Source: Sciurus carolinensis (lineage: Eukaryota > Chordata > Mammalia > Rodentia > Sciuridae). From it: a stretch of 64,000 nucleotides of DNA. The notes beneath the pieces were generated by a model. It saw only the letters and a list, made by a program, of their open reading frames with translations. It searched no databases and was not told the origin of the DNA. This document shows positions 54,241-64,000 of the stretch, in pieces. Both the position numbers and the translations under genes were made by a program. Position 1 is the first letter of the stretch. Every line of letters begins with the position of its first letter. The stretch spans positions 60,227,998 to 60,291,997 of the forward strand of contig NC_062223.1 of assembly GCF_902686445.1 (NCBI RefSeq), written 5' to 3'.

Positions 54241-54564
54241 ACGCATGAACTGAAGCAGGAATCTGGACATGGACAAAGAGGAGGCACATTTGTGTGTGTG
54301 TACATGTGTATATTTTTATGTTTTGGGAAAGGTTAAAACTATATACTCATGCTGTTTATTGAGATAATCAAAAGTATAGATACCCAGCAGTTCCATCACT
54401 ATAACTCCATTGTTCCAGGATAGTAAGTACACAGATTGCCAGGGATAAAGGAGTGTTTACTGCAGCCATGTTTATAATACTAAGAAATTGCAAGGAGTCT
54501 AATTGGCCATCAGGAATTTGTTAACTGAATAATGGAGCCATGCAACTGTTAAAAGATGCTGCAG

Positions 54565-54701
54565 GGGCTGTGGTTGTGGCTCAGTGGTAGAGCAGTTGCC
54601 TAGCATGTGTGAGGCACTGGGTTCAATTCTCAGCACCGTGTATAAATAAATAAATAAAAAATAAAGGTTAATGCACAACTAAAAGTATATATACTTAAAA
54701 A
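54565..54701 (+). mobile_element. ID SINE with tail module, intact target-site duplication
   Basis: GGGCTGTGGTTGTGGCTCAG..GGTTCAATTC, GTGTATAAATAAATAAATAAAA and AATAAAGGTTAATGCACAACTAAAAG. A perfect 14-bp duplication AAAAGATGCTGCAG lies at 54551-54564 and 54702-54715. Confidence 0.94.
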
Positions 54702-54805
54702 AAAAGATGCTGCAGATCTTTATGAACCCAGCAAGACAAATATCCAATGAAAACAGAATAGAAAATCATATGTGTAGCATCTAGCATTTCCTTGACTATT
54801 ATTTT

Positions 54806-55027
54806 GTGATTTTTCTTTTCTTTTTTCTTTTCTCCAGTACTGGTGATGGTACTAAGGACCTTGCACGTGCTAGGCAAGTGCTCTACCACTGAGCTACATC
54901 CCAGTCCTTTTTGTTTTATTTTGAAGCTGTGTCTGGCTAAGTTGTTGAGGCTGCCCTTGAACTTGTCAGCCTCCTACCTCAGCCTCCCAAGTAGTTGGAA
55001 TTCAGGCATGCACTACCAAGCCCAGCT
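54806..55027 (-). mobile_element. B1-dID SINE, inverted
   Basis: TTTTCTTTTC tail, GTACTAAGGACCTTGCACG..CACTGAGCTACATCCCAG, TTGAAGCTGTGTCTGGC..AGTAGTTGGAATTCAGG. Confidence 0.85.
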
Positions 55028-56510
55028 CTTCTGTGATTCAAAAGTCCATTGATGTTGGGTTTGCTCAAGCCCACTGTATCCCTGTTTCTTTAAGTGACTT
55101 TCTGTCTTGTGTTACTCAATGACTAATTTGTGGCTGGTCTCTATGAACAAGGACAGTGACTCCTTCTTGACTCCCTTGTTTCCCTGCAAGCAGCAGGAGT
55201 AGGTGGCCACTAATTACTGCCGAATTTAATTGAGGGCCATGAACAAAAGGCCTTGTTATCAGCAACAGGTGATGTTAAGCTGCAGGCTTATTCTCCCTCC
55301 CTCTTACAAACAGAAACAGTCCAGCCCATAAAGAGGCTTTTAAACTACAGTAGTGTTAACAAAGACCTCTTCTAGAGACCTCCTTGCTTGAGGGGAGCAG
55401 GAGTAAATTCAGGCATTGTTTCCTCTGCTTTAGGGAGCCAACTGGAGGTAAGGGGGATGAGGTGTGCCTGCTGTCTAACCGGTTTTTGCTCACAAGATGC
55501 AAACCTGTGGAGTATTGTTGGGGTGGCAAGGAGGGAGGGGAAGCTTTACCTCATGTCTGCTGAGTGCTGGGTACCTTACCTTATCTTGTTTCATCTTCAC
55601 AGCAGAATGAAGATGAAGGAAATACCCTACCTCATTTTATAATAAACACCCCAAGGCTCAGAAGGGCTGAATAACTTCCCCTGCTAGGAGTTGAGAGAGG
55701 CAGGATCTGCCCTCAGGTCTGTCTGTCCTCAAGCCCCTGTGCTTTTGCTATAAGGACCAGGGGCAGGGCCATGGCCCAGGCAGAGGAGCACAGTTGCCTG
55801 TGAGGATTTAACTTTAGGGTGGTGGGCTGGGAGTGGGATTTAAATAGTTAGATATTTATTTCATATCTGCTGTGTATGTAGTATGATGCTGGACCCTGAG
55901 AAGATACAGAGACGAACCATCATGGCATTGTCCTAAGATTCAGCCATCTGGTAGAAATCACTTCTTCATATCTGAGGCCATATGGCAAGGGGGTGGTCAG
56001 GCAAAAAATAAGGGGCATAAAACCAAAGGTGGAGAAAGTCAGAAAAGCAGCCAGATGGACTGAGGTGGCTGGTATCTCTCCTCCAGGAGGGAGCAGTGTG
56101 ATCAGAGGTGTACAGATGAGAGTCTGGGGTATTCTCAGAGGTGGTGACAAGGGGGAGGCTGGTTGACTGGGATTCTCCCAGTGCTGGGGAGCTGCTAAAA
56201 GCTTTTGAACAGCCTTGACATGTGGGAAACAGCTTTGGGGTAATTCATCTGGCTGTGGTATAAAATGTGGCATGTAGAGGGAGAAAGGAGGAGGTTGCCT
56301 CACCTTTCTAGGACGTTTACCCAAATGCATGATTAATGGTGGGAAGGGTAGGGATGCCCTGGCTGAGGTGAACTGGAGGATCTAGGTCTTGACTTAGATC
56401 ATCTGATGGTCTTGACAGTAGAAAGGAACAAATAACTGAGTGTGCTCTGTGTCCTGAGGTGTGTAACCACTCACTGCTGGTGCTCAGCTTAACAGTTGGT
56501 GTGCATGTGT
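55028..56510. other. Intron 3 stretch without recognised gene
   Basis: 55580-55740 (CTTGTTTCATCTTCACAGCAGAATG..AAGGCTCAGAAGGGCTGAATAAC) resembles an inverted MIR. 56050-56330 may be an eroded inverted L2. No exon recognised. Confidence 0.4.
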
Positions 56511-56514
56511 GCGT

Positions 56515-56690
56515 GCATCCATTCAACTAGTATTTATTGAGTGCCTACTGTGGCACTTGAGCTAAGTGTATGTTAGTGAGCAAACAGATATGATCCTCCA
56601 CTGTAGGGCTAGCATGGAGATTAAATGTCGTGTGAGATAAAAATAAGTGACAGGAAAAAACATCTGAACAACTCTAAGAAAATAACTTGT
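56515..56690 (-). mobile_element. L2 end, inverted
   Basis: ATCCATTCAACTAGTATTTATTGAGTGCCTACTGTGGCAC..GTTAGTGAGCAAACAGATATG. Confidence 0.65.
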
Positions 56691-57113
56691 TCCACCACAG
56701 TGAAAGCACTGCTTCTCACTGATAAGATGGTATCTTACAGAGGAAGCTCGGGCACGACTTGCCCAGAGGGCTGGGGGCTTTAGACATAGTTCAACCTCCT
56801 TAATTTACAGGTGAGTTAAAGGGGCCTCACAGTAGTTGGGGGAATTCCTTCCAGTCGTACAGCACATTCCTGGAGGTCTCGGTGCTTCCCGCAATTCACC
56901 TTTGCCAGACTGGTTGCTGCCCTTGGGTAGAAGAAGGGGTGGAGGAGAAGAGGAGACCAGGATGAATGCTTAGAAATGGAAAAAGGAAGACATTTCAAAC
57001 TGGCCAAACACAGAGGGGCACCCTGTTAGGCCCCCAAATTGGGTTTAAAGAAGATTTAGTCAGCCTCATCTTTCCCACTTTCCCAAGGTTGGTCACTTTT
57101 TATCCCAGGAATT

Positions 57114-57206
57114 GCTTTTTTCTTTCTTTTTCAGAACGGGGGATCAAACTCAGGACCTGGTGCATGCTAGGCAAACTCTCAACCCTGAGCTACATCCCCA
57201 ACTCTT
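57114..57206 (-). mobile_element. ID SINE, inverted
   Basis: TTTTTTCTTTCTTTTTC tail, GGGGATCAAACTCAGGACC..CTCAACCCTGAGCTACATCCCC. Confidence 0.82.
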
Positions 57207-57503
57207 CCAGGGCTTATTCCTGAAGGTCTAAGTGGTAGGAGCCAAGATGTCACTTACTTTAGAAGGCCAGATATCCTAAGAAATTCTGTAGACTTTTGAG
57301 TTTTGAGGCTCTAGCTATAGTATGTCCGTAGTATGCCTGCAGCCTCAGATGCATTCACCAGGGGTTAAAGGAAGGCACAAAGTGAATATAGCCCTTTCTT
57401 GAAGTGGGGACCAGTTGGCTCACAGGTAGCTGTGCTGAGCTTCTGAATGAAATGGGTACTAGAATGGAGACCCACACATAATATTTTGCTAGCTGGGATG
57501 ATA

Positions 57504-57711
57504 TGATTTATTTTGGGCACTGGGGATTGAACTCAGGAGCACTCAACCACTGAGCCACATCCCCAGCCCTATTTTGTATTTTATTTAGAGACAGAGTCTC
57601 ACTGAGTTACTTAGTGCCTTGCTTTTGCTGAGGCTGACTTTGAACTCAAGATCCTCCTGTCTCAGTCTCCCAAGTCAGTGGCATTGCAGGCATGTTCCTC
57701 TGCACCTTCTG
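57504..57711 (-). mobile_element. B1-dID SINE, inverted
   Basis: CACTGGGGATTGAACTCAGGAGC..CACTGAGCCACATCCCCAGCCC, TTAGAGACAGAGTCTCAC. Flanks GGGATGATATGATTT / GGGATGGTATGATTT match at 14 of 15 positions. Confidence 0.92.
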
Positions 57712-57789
57712 GGATGGTATGATTTTGACTGGAAACTTCAAAGGTGGCAAAATTGGAGCTTTATTCCAAACCTTAAAAAAATGTACTTT

Positions 57790-58150
57790 TTTGTATTATA
57801 GTTATTCATGTTCTTTGTTGTAAATTTAAACAATGCAATTAAGCAACAAGAAAAAAAGAATCCCTTGTAATCCTACACCCAGAAATAGAAATCATCATTG
57901 TTAACATTTTGTTGTATGTATCTAGGCATATGTGTGCATGTGTTAGCAAGAATGAGATAACACTGTGCTGTTTTTCTTTTTTTACTTAGCTATAAGAAAA
58001 ATTTCTGTGTCATTAATATTTACATCAGTTTTAACAGCTGCATAATATTTTATTATACAATTGTATCATGATTTACCTGGCCAGTAATGGGTAAGCTCTT
58101 GGGGAGCTATTTTCCAGAAGTGAGCATCTTTATTGTGGTAATTGATTCTA
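57790..58150 (-). mobile_element. Old L1M 3'-end remnant, inverted
   Basis: AAATCATCATTGTTAACATTTTGTTGTATGTATC..CTGTGTCATTAATATTTACATC..GCTGCATAATATTTTATTATAC resembles the reversed end of old L1M subfamilies. Confidence 0.5.
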
Positions 58151-58169
58151 AAATAAGCACATGCTTACG

Positions 58170-58177
<8 letters not shown>

Positions 58178-58219
<42 letters not shown>
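58178..58219. repeat. Long A homopolymer (~42 bases)
   Basis: An uninterrupted A run with no recognisable SINE or L1 body attached on its 5' side. Its length may be imprecise because assemblers handle such runs poorly. Confidence 0.85.
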
Positions 58220-58220
<1 letters not shown>

Positions 58221-58899
58221 AAGCCAAATTGTATGGGTTACATACTATAAGATTTTATTTATATAAAATTCTTGAAATGACAAAATTATGTCAGAGAACA
58301 CATAAGTGGAGAATTCAGGTGAGGAAGGTATATTTCTATGAAGTGGAGGAACTGTTTCGTGCCCTGATTGGGGTGGCAAGTCTAAAATTTTATTTGCAAA
58401 TAAAATGTTAAATAAACAAGTACATTCACAGTGTAAAAAGTATGTGGTGGTAAAGAGGAAAGCTGTGGGTAGCCCTTCGATTGGTGAAAGTTGTAGGGTG
58501 TGTGTTGTCAGTCAGTCAAGATGCTGAGGGCCTGCCATGAGCAGGAGCATCCTGGGGCATCTGAGAGTGTCAAGGGCTGGGCTGGGCCACAAGGGGCAGG
58601 AGTAGATAAGCCCGGAGTGGGGAGTCAGCTGAGCAGGGCCTTGCCTGTGTGATTTTCACAATGGATGGAGAGAAGGACTCAGGCCAAGTAACAAGGGGGC
58701 ATGGTAGTGCTATGGAAGGCATGAACTTGGAGTCAAACAGTGTGTTCTTCAGAACCCAGCAGAGGAAGCAGGTGCCCATCTAAGTTTCTGTCCTTCACAC
58801 TGGGACTGCACACAATGAATGTCTCCCCTTGGTCCAGTATCCCATACACATTAGAGCCATCTGCTGTTACTGATGTAGTTGATGTCCAGACCTCACCCC

Positions 58900-58993
58900 A
58901 TGACTGAATTTCTGAGTTTGGACCCCTGGCAGTATTTTGTTTTAAGGTCCCTGGTGATTTTAATGTACAACCAGGATTGAGAACCATGTGGTT
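58900..58993 (+). mobile_element. MER5-like (hAT-Charlie) end
   Basis: GGTCCCTGGTGATTTTAATGTACAACCAGGATTGAGAACCATG is the recognisable MER5 right end. Confidence 0.65.
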
Positions 58994-58994
58994 A

Positions 58995-60480
58995 GACCAT
59001 AAACAAGTTAAGTTGGATCCTTTAGCCCATGACTCAGCACAGTGTATAGCCTTTGGGTGGGCCGCAAAGTTACTACCTCCCTATTTTCTCCCACTACTGC
59101 TGTCAGTGGGGAGTTTGAGGCAGTAGCAGTGTGGTGTGCAGGGGTCTAGTCTGGGGGCTTTCCTCTGTGGTTCCTGCTGGAGTCTGATGTCTGTATGCTG
59201 GCGGGTCCATTAGTTGGGATACTGTCCCCCTGTATTCTCTTTACCTTTGCTGGATATGGTTCCTAATTTTGAATGCTGTAGTTGGTGACTTTGTGGTGGC
59301 CCAAGTTCTGGCCCATCTAGAGGGAGGAAGGTCTGGAAAGCACACAAGAGAGCTGATGGGGCCTGGAACATGCCTGGTGTGATCAGAGGGAGAATGTGTT
59401 ATTCATATTCATGGCAATTTTTAGCTCACAGGGTGCTTTCAGACACGGACTCAACCCGTCTTCATAGCAAGCCTATAAGGCAGACAGGCCCTCAGCAGGG
59501 GTCTTTCATTTAAGGAAGGAAAGAATTAGAGTGGAATCTAACTTACATTTTTTGGCTGCTATGCTAGTCCACTTTCTTTGTACCCAGCTATCAAGGTCCA
59601 TAGATTTACTAGAGACCTCAGGGTTTACTCCTCCATAGGAAACACTGTTTTATTATGCAACGTATATGGTTATTAGCCAGAAGGATTCTAGTTTTTCAGG
59701 CATTTAGGAAACTAGCTGTGAGTTCCAACACATGTGTTAATAGTGTAAATATGTCAGTGCCTGTGCATCAGAATGTTTGGTGGTGTTTGGAAATAAGGAG
59801 GAGGCATGATTTTTAAATTGCCTGTTGCTGCATTTTCATCCTGATGGTGCTTCAAATACATATCTCCAGCCCTGGCATTTTTCCTGGGTTCTAGAAAAGG
59901 ATCTTCAATAGTCTAAATTATTCAACTGAACGTGGGTATCTTATCAGAAACTGGTTGGCAATAGTAGTAGTCGTTGTGGTAGTAATAATAGTTTACATTT
60001 ACTGAGCCTGCCCTACGGTCAGCACCTGGAACTCATCTAAGCTCAGAAGGTTGCTGAGGACATTGAATATTTCTCTTTCAGAAGTCAAACCAAACAAAAA
60101 ACTCCTTCCACTCATCAATTAAATTAGCCATGATACCTCCTTACAGTGGATTATTATGTATCTGTTCAAATTGGTGCTGTGAAATATTAACTAAGGATGT
60201 TGAAAGTGTTCCCTGTACATTAGTAGATAAAATAAAATTATGATACAGGCATTTGGAAGTTTTCAATAAATGTTTAAATCTACATACATACTCATCATTT
60301 TACTGGGGAGGAAATTGACATGTCTAAAGACCATAGCGTTTGGGATTTTGATCTCATTCTCTTTTGTTTCTCTTTTAAAAACAGAATAGTAATCAAGGGT
60401 CATCTGCTATGTTCAGATCAGAAAAGAGGAGTGAGTCAGGAATACCAATATGATACCCTCATTACTTTGTATAGCTCTTT
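58995..60480. other. Intron 3 stretch without recognised gene
   Basis: 59405-59530 (ACAGGGTGCTTTCAGACACGG..ATAGCAAGCCTATAAGGCAGACAGG) looks MIR-like, inverted. No gene seen. Confidence 0.4.
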
Positions 60481-60489
60481 ACAGTTGAT

Positions 60490-60900
60490 AAAGCACTTTA
60501 AGGCATATATATTTTTTTCCTAACTTAAAAAAGAATACATAATTATTATATAATTAGGAAAACAGAAACGACTCAAGGAAGAAAACATTTCTAATTCTGC
60601 ATTCTGTAGGAATAATCATTATTACCACTTTTTCTTGTTGTCCTTTCTCATTGCAAATACAAATTTATAAACCTGGGATCATGTTGTACATATGGTTTTG
60701 ATTTCCTGCTTCTTTAATCTATTTTAGGCATTTTGCCTTATCATTAATTATTCTTCTGCAACATGATTTCCAGTGGCCTTCTAACCCATAGATATTAGGT
60801 TGTCTTCAATTTTTGTCATTATCTTTAATGATGCTGTTATAAACATCCTCGTCTTTATGAACATCTCATGTTGTTTCCACAGATTAAATTATTGATGTGT
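60490..60900 (-). mobile_element. Old L1M 3'-end remnant, inverted
   Basis: GTAGGAATAATCATTATTACC..GCATTTTGCCTTATCATTAATTATTCTTCTGC..AATGATGCTGTTATAAACATCC; same type as at 57790-58150. Confidence 0.55.
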
Positions 60901-60934
60901 CCCAGGTTTAGTGTCTGATAATGCACTTTCTATT

Positions 60935-61110
60935 TACATTTTCTCTTTTGATCCTTAAAATAGCATCACAAAGCTGGTAGAGGAGGGATTATTATCCCCA
61001 TTATACAGGTTAGAAGATGAAGCTTATGAAAGTTTCTATTTGCTCAAGATAAGAAACTACTTGGAGTGAGAGGAAAATTGCTTTAACCCAGTGAGTGTGA
61101 GGGAACAGAG
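60935..61110 (-). mobile_element. MIR remnant, inverted
   Basis: CTTTTGATCCTTAAAATAGC..GAGGGATTATTATCCCCATTATACAGGTTAGAAGATGAAGC. Confidence 0.65.
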
Positions 61111-63415
61111 TAGAAGGTGAGTTCAGATTCATCTGTTTTGTTGTACCATTCAGAGTTCCCAGAAATTCCCCTTTCTGTAGCCTCCACTGATGTCTTGGGT
61201 CTGCCCTCTGGGCCCACAAAGAACAATTTTTTCGCCCTTTCTATATTTGCAAAGGCTCCCTATGACTGCGAGTATTCACTTTTCTGAATTAAATAATCTT
61301 TGTTCCCTCATAAAGCATGGTTTTTAGTTTACTTACAGTCTCTGACACCACTCTGAGCATATTCCACTTTTCAGTAATCCTCTTAAAGTGTGTGTATTAA
61401 CAACTCTTCAGGTTGGAAGTGACTGAAACCCATGTCAAATTGGCTTTAACAGAAAAGGACATGTATTGACTCCAGTAACTGGGAACTCTAAGTGGGGAAC
61501 TGACCTGGTCTTGGCACTATTGGGTTCTAGTGCTCAAAGGCATTTGAGGGCTGTGTTCTCTCCCTGCCTTTCAATTGTGCTGAAACTCCTGCCAGGAAAG
61601 GAGATGTTCACTCTTTCAGGATTTTTATATTACTTTTTTTTTTTTTTTTTTAATTACTTCTTAGAGAAGATTTTGATTGGTCCTGTTTGGCTCCTGGGGT
61701 GGGGCATGGTGTCTGACAGTTGCAGTGTGACAATATGGGTAGGTATGACTTCTTCCACGAAGGGATGTGTGTCAGCAATGTGTGTCCGCTGTGTTGTGAT
61801 TTGCACAATTGGACACTGGTAACTGGTCAGCTCAAAATAGGACTATGATCTCTCTTTTTTTTTTTTTTTTTTTTAAAGACAGTGTCTTGCTATAGCAGTT
61901 GCCGTTTGTAGTCCCAAGTAGCTGGGACTACAGAAGATGCATGCTGCCATGCCTGACAGTATCATACTTTTATTAATGAAACCTAAAATCAAAATAAATC
62001 CCCATTAATATGTAGTCATATCTAGAACTTCTGCTCAGTTCTTATACTCCTTCTTCTGGGAGATTTTTGACTTATACTTTAATCTTATTCTGGTTAGATT
62101 TCATATGACTGGGTCCAGAGAATCAGCCTGTTAAGATTTCTTCTAGCCCTAATTCTGTCATCTACTCTTCCTGCCACCCCCTCCTAGCCCAGTGCTTTTT
62201 GCAGTTAGGTGATAGGATGGATGCAGCTGACACTGGGTGGGCATGGGAGATGGAGAAGGTAAGACAGCTCCTGGCAGCCAGCCACACCAAAAAGAGCCAA
62301 GTCCTCTCCCATCTCCTGCTCCCCACCCCAAACTCCTACATTTTCCTTTGCATGACCTAAGAGATCAGCCTTCTGGGTTCATGGTCTATCACAGGTCACC
62401 AGGAAGGGCTTCAGGCAGTCTGCTTTTCTACTGAGGTCTCAAATGGACTTAATTTTAAGTAGGAAGGATCCAGGTTAGACTTTAAGAACTTCTTGGCATT
62501 TTGGCTATGGGAGGCGTATTAGAGAAAGTGATAGAAGATCCTTCCTAGAGGCTATCAGGCACTAGCATATTTCTGAGAAGTCTGCAGTGGTATAGGGTGT
62601 TCAGCAAGAGGTCAGAGTCCCTATGCATCTTGAGCCTGCTGGTTGATTCTTCTAGCCTTTGCCTGCAGGCGCTCTTGTGGAGGAGGGGGCATGGGTGTAC
62701 AGGGTGGCTTTTGGCCTCTGTTGCTCTATTAATGTCTCCAAACTGTGTTATTCAGCTACAAAAACAGTTTTCTTCCTTTGTAAGCAAGAAACACAAAGCG
62801 TCCCTTCAGAGAGGGTGGGCAGGCACTTCTGGCAGTGTGTTGAATTAATCTGATGCAGCACAGGGGGAACCACCCCAGATGGTCTGGCAGAAACAGAGTT
62901 CGACATCAGCATCCGGAGGACCCCTGGAAACAGAGGGCACTGGGGGCCTGAGTCCACAGATGATGGCCAGCAGGAGTCTGATCTAGGCACTGGCTAGAGT
63001 GAGTTGGGCAGGGTTGCGGGGGACTGGAGAGCAGCTTTTTACATGCTGCCCAGCCAGTCGATGGAGCCTCCTGTGTGCTGTGTGTGTGGTTGGTGTGTAG
63101 AACTGAATCTGGGAGAGTTTCCCTCTTGGTTGCTTGGGAGGAGAGGCAGGCAGATCTCTGCTGAGGAGTGTTAGGGGTGTTTGCATTATGTATGCATCTT
63201 CCTTATTTCATGGTGGGTTTGCCAAACCTCTTAATATTTTAACATTCTATTCCTTTGACACCTGATGTCCTTTGAGTAAAACCCAGTAGCTCTCTAGAAC
63301 TTCTACTTGTACCAGGTACTGATTTGACCTGAAATAAATGGGGTTCTGTCTGCTCTCCCTCTCCCTCCCCTACTCCATCCTGTCCCCCTTCTCTGCAAGT
63401 CTCCTTTTCTTTCTC
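61111..63415. other. Intron 3 stretch without recognised gene
   Basis: Apart from the T run at 61634-61651 and the B1 fragment at 61852, no repeat or exon recognised. Confidence 0.4.
61852..61963 (-). mobile_element. B1-type SINE, inverted, internally deleted
   Basis: T run, AAAGACAGTGTCTTGCTATAGC, GTCCCAAGTAGCTGGGACTACAG; about 40 bases of the middle are missing. Confidence 0.7.
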
Positions 63416-63601
63416 TTTTTTTTTTTTGGGTGGGGATTGAACCACTGAGCCACATTCCCGGCCCTTTTTATTTTGAGACAGGGTCCTGTTAAATTACTTG
63501 GGGCCTCTCTAGGTTGCTGAGGCTGGCTTTGAGCTTGCTATTCTCCTACCTCAGCCTCCTGAGGTGCTGGGATTACAGGCATGTGCTGCTGTGCCCAGCT
63601 T
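63416..63601 (-). mobile_element. B1-dID SINE, inverted
   Basis: T run, GGGATTGAACCACTGAGCCACATTCCCGGCCC (ID half shortened), TTTTGAGACAGGGTCCTG, GGGATTACAGGCATGTGC. Flanks TTCTTTCTCTTTT / TTCTTTCCTCTTTT suggest a duplication. Confidence 0.9.
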
Positions 63602-64000
63602 CTTTCCTCTTTTCTATCTGTCCCTACCCCCATTTCACCCAAAGGAGGTTGGTGGGGGGAGGCTGTTGGTTAGGCAGAAAATTACTTCCTCATCTTTGGA
63701 TGGGCTGCTCTTTCTGGGCAGTAGGTCCAAAAAAAGATCCAGGGTTCATTGCTGAGGTTGGCTGGTAGTGGTAGTGGTGGTGGGGTTGAGGCAAGAAGCC
63801 GGCATGTCTGGGTATCAAACATGGATGCTGAAATCACTCTTGGTACAAGTGCTGGTCTGGGTTATGGACCTGTCCATCATGGTGACCTGGTTCAGAGATC
63901 TCCTGTGTGTTGGGAAGGGGTGGGGTGTGAGGCAGAGGTGATAGGTTGTGGTCTGTTCTCTCTTGGGTTTAGTGTGCCATGGGATTCAGGACTCCTTAGC
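63602..64000. other. Intron 3 stretch at the window edge
   Basis: Nothing recognised beyond a short GTGGTG run near 63763-63782. Confidence 0.4.

Larger units (their letters stand above)
21567..64000 (+). other. PLEKHA7: PLEKHA7 intron 3 (5' portion, runs past the window end)
   Basis: Opens with the strong donor GTGAGTGAGT. The rest of the window (more than 42 kb) holds no sequence I can read as the next PLEKHA7 exon, which would have to complete Asp74 and continue WW domain 2. It is filled with repeats of many ages in both orientations, listed separately, separated by single-copy sequence in which I see no coding signal. The many short ORFs in this interval lack family resemblance, splice signals or codon bias and are treated as chance. 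Confidence 0.85.

Overview
This window is nuclear DNA of a squirrel-family rodent (Sciuridae, probably a ground squirrel or marmot type). The call rests on the repeats. The commonest is a dimeric SINE made of a 7SL-derived B1 half joined to a tRNA-like ID half (B1-dID), found alongside monomeric ID elements with the box 'GGGCTGGGGATATAGCTCAG'. Together with young rodent-style L1 copies, this combination is typical of squirrels. No bacterial, plasmid or viral gene organisation is present, and I see no CRISPR array, no gene cluster and no complete novel gene system.

The one protein-coding gene I can support is the 5' end of PLEKHA7 (plus strand). PLEKHA7 is the WW/PH-domain adherens-junction protein that links p120-catenin/E-cadherin to microtubule minus ends. 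Three small coding exons (21160-21245, 21346-21422, 21509-21566) sit inside one CpG island and encode residues 1-74: the whole first WW domain and the start of the second. Introns 1 and 2 are only 100 and 86 bp. Intron 3 opens at 21567 and runs past the window end (more than 42 kb); I found no exon 4. The start codon lies in a perfect 12-base TISU/YY1 element, and an in-frame upstream ATG could add 41 Pro/Ala-rich residues.

Layout. 1-1.6 kb: inverted L1 3' fragments, a younger copy beside an older one that carries a SINE. 3.1-9.8 kb: a full-length but dead L1 with a 13-bp target-site duplication, a 5' UTR built of ~68-bp tandem units, an ORF1 with one nonsense codon and a many-times-broken ORF2. 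10-20.7 kb: intergenic DNA with a short DNA transposon, a 5'-truncated L1, an ERVL-type solo LTR, old inverted L1 remnants and many SINEs. 20.8-22.2 kb: CpG-island promoter and PLEKHA7 exons 1-3. 22.2-64 kb: intron 3, a mosaic of L2, MIR, old L1M and MER5 remnants overlaid by younger B1-dID and ID copies, several with intact target-site duplications.

All repeat boundaries were read by eye and are good to about 5-20 bases unless a target-site duplication fixes them. Family names for ancient repeats come from remembered consensus features, not from a database search.
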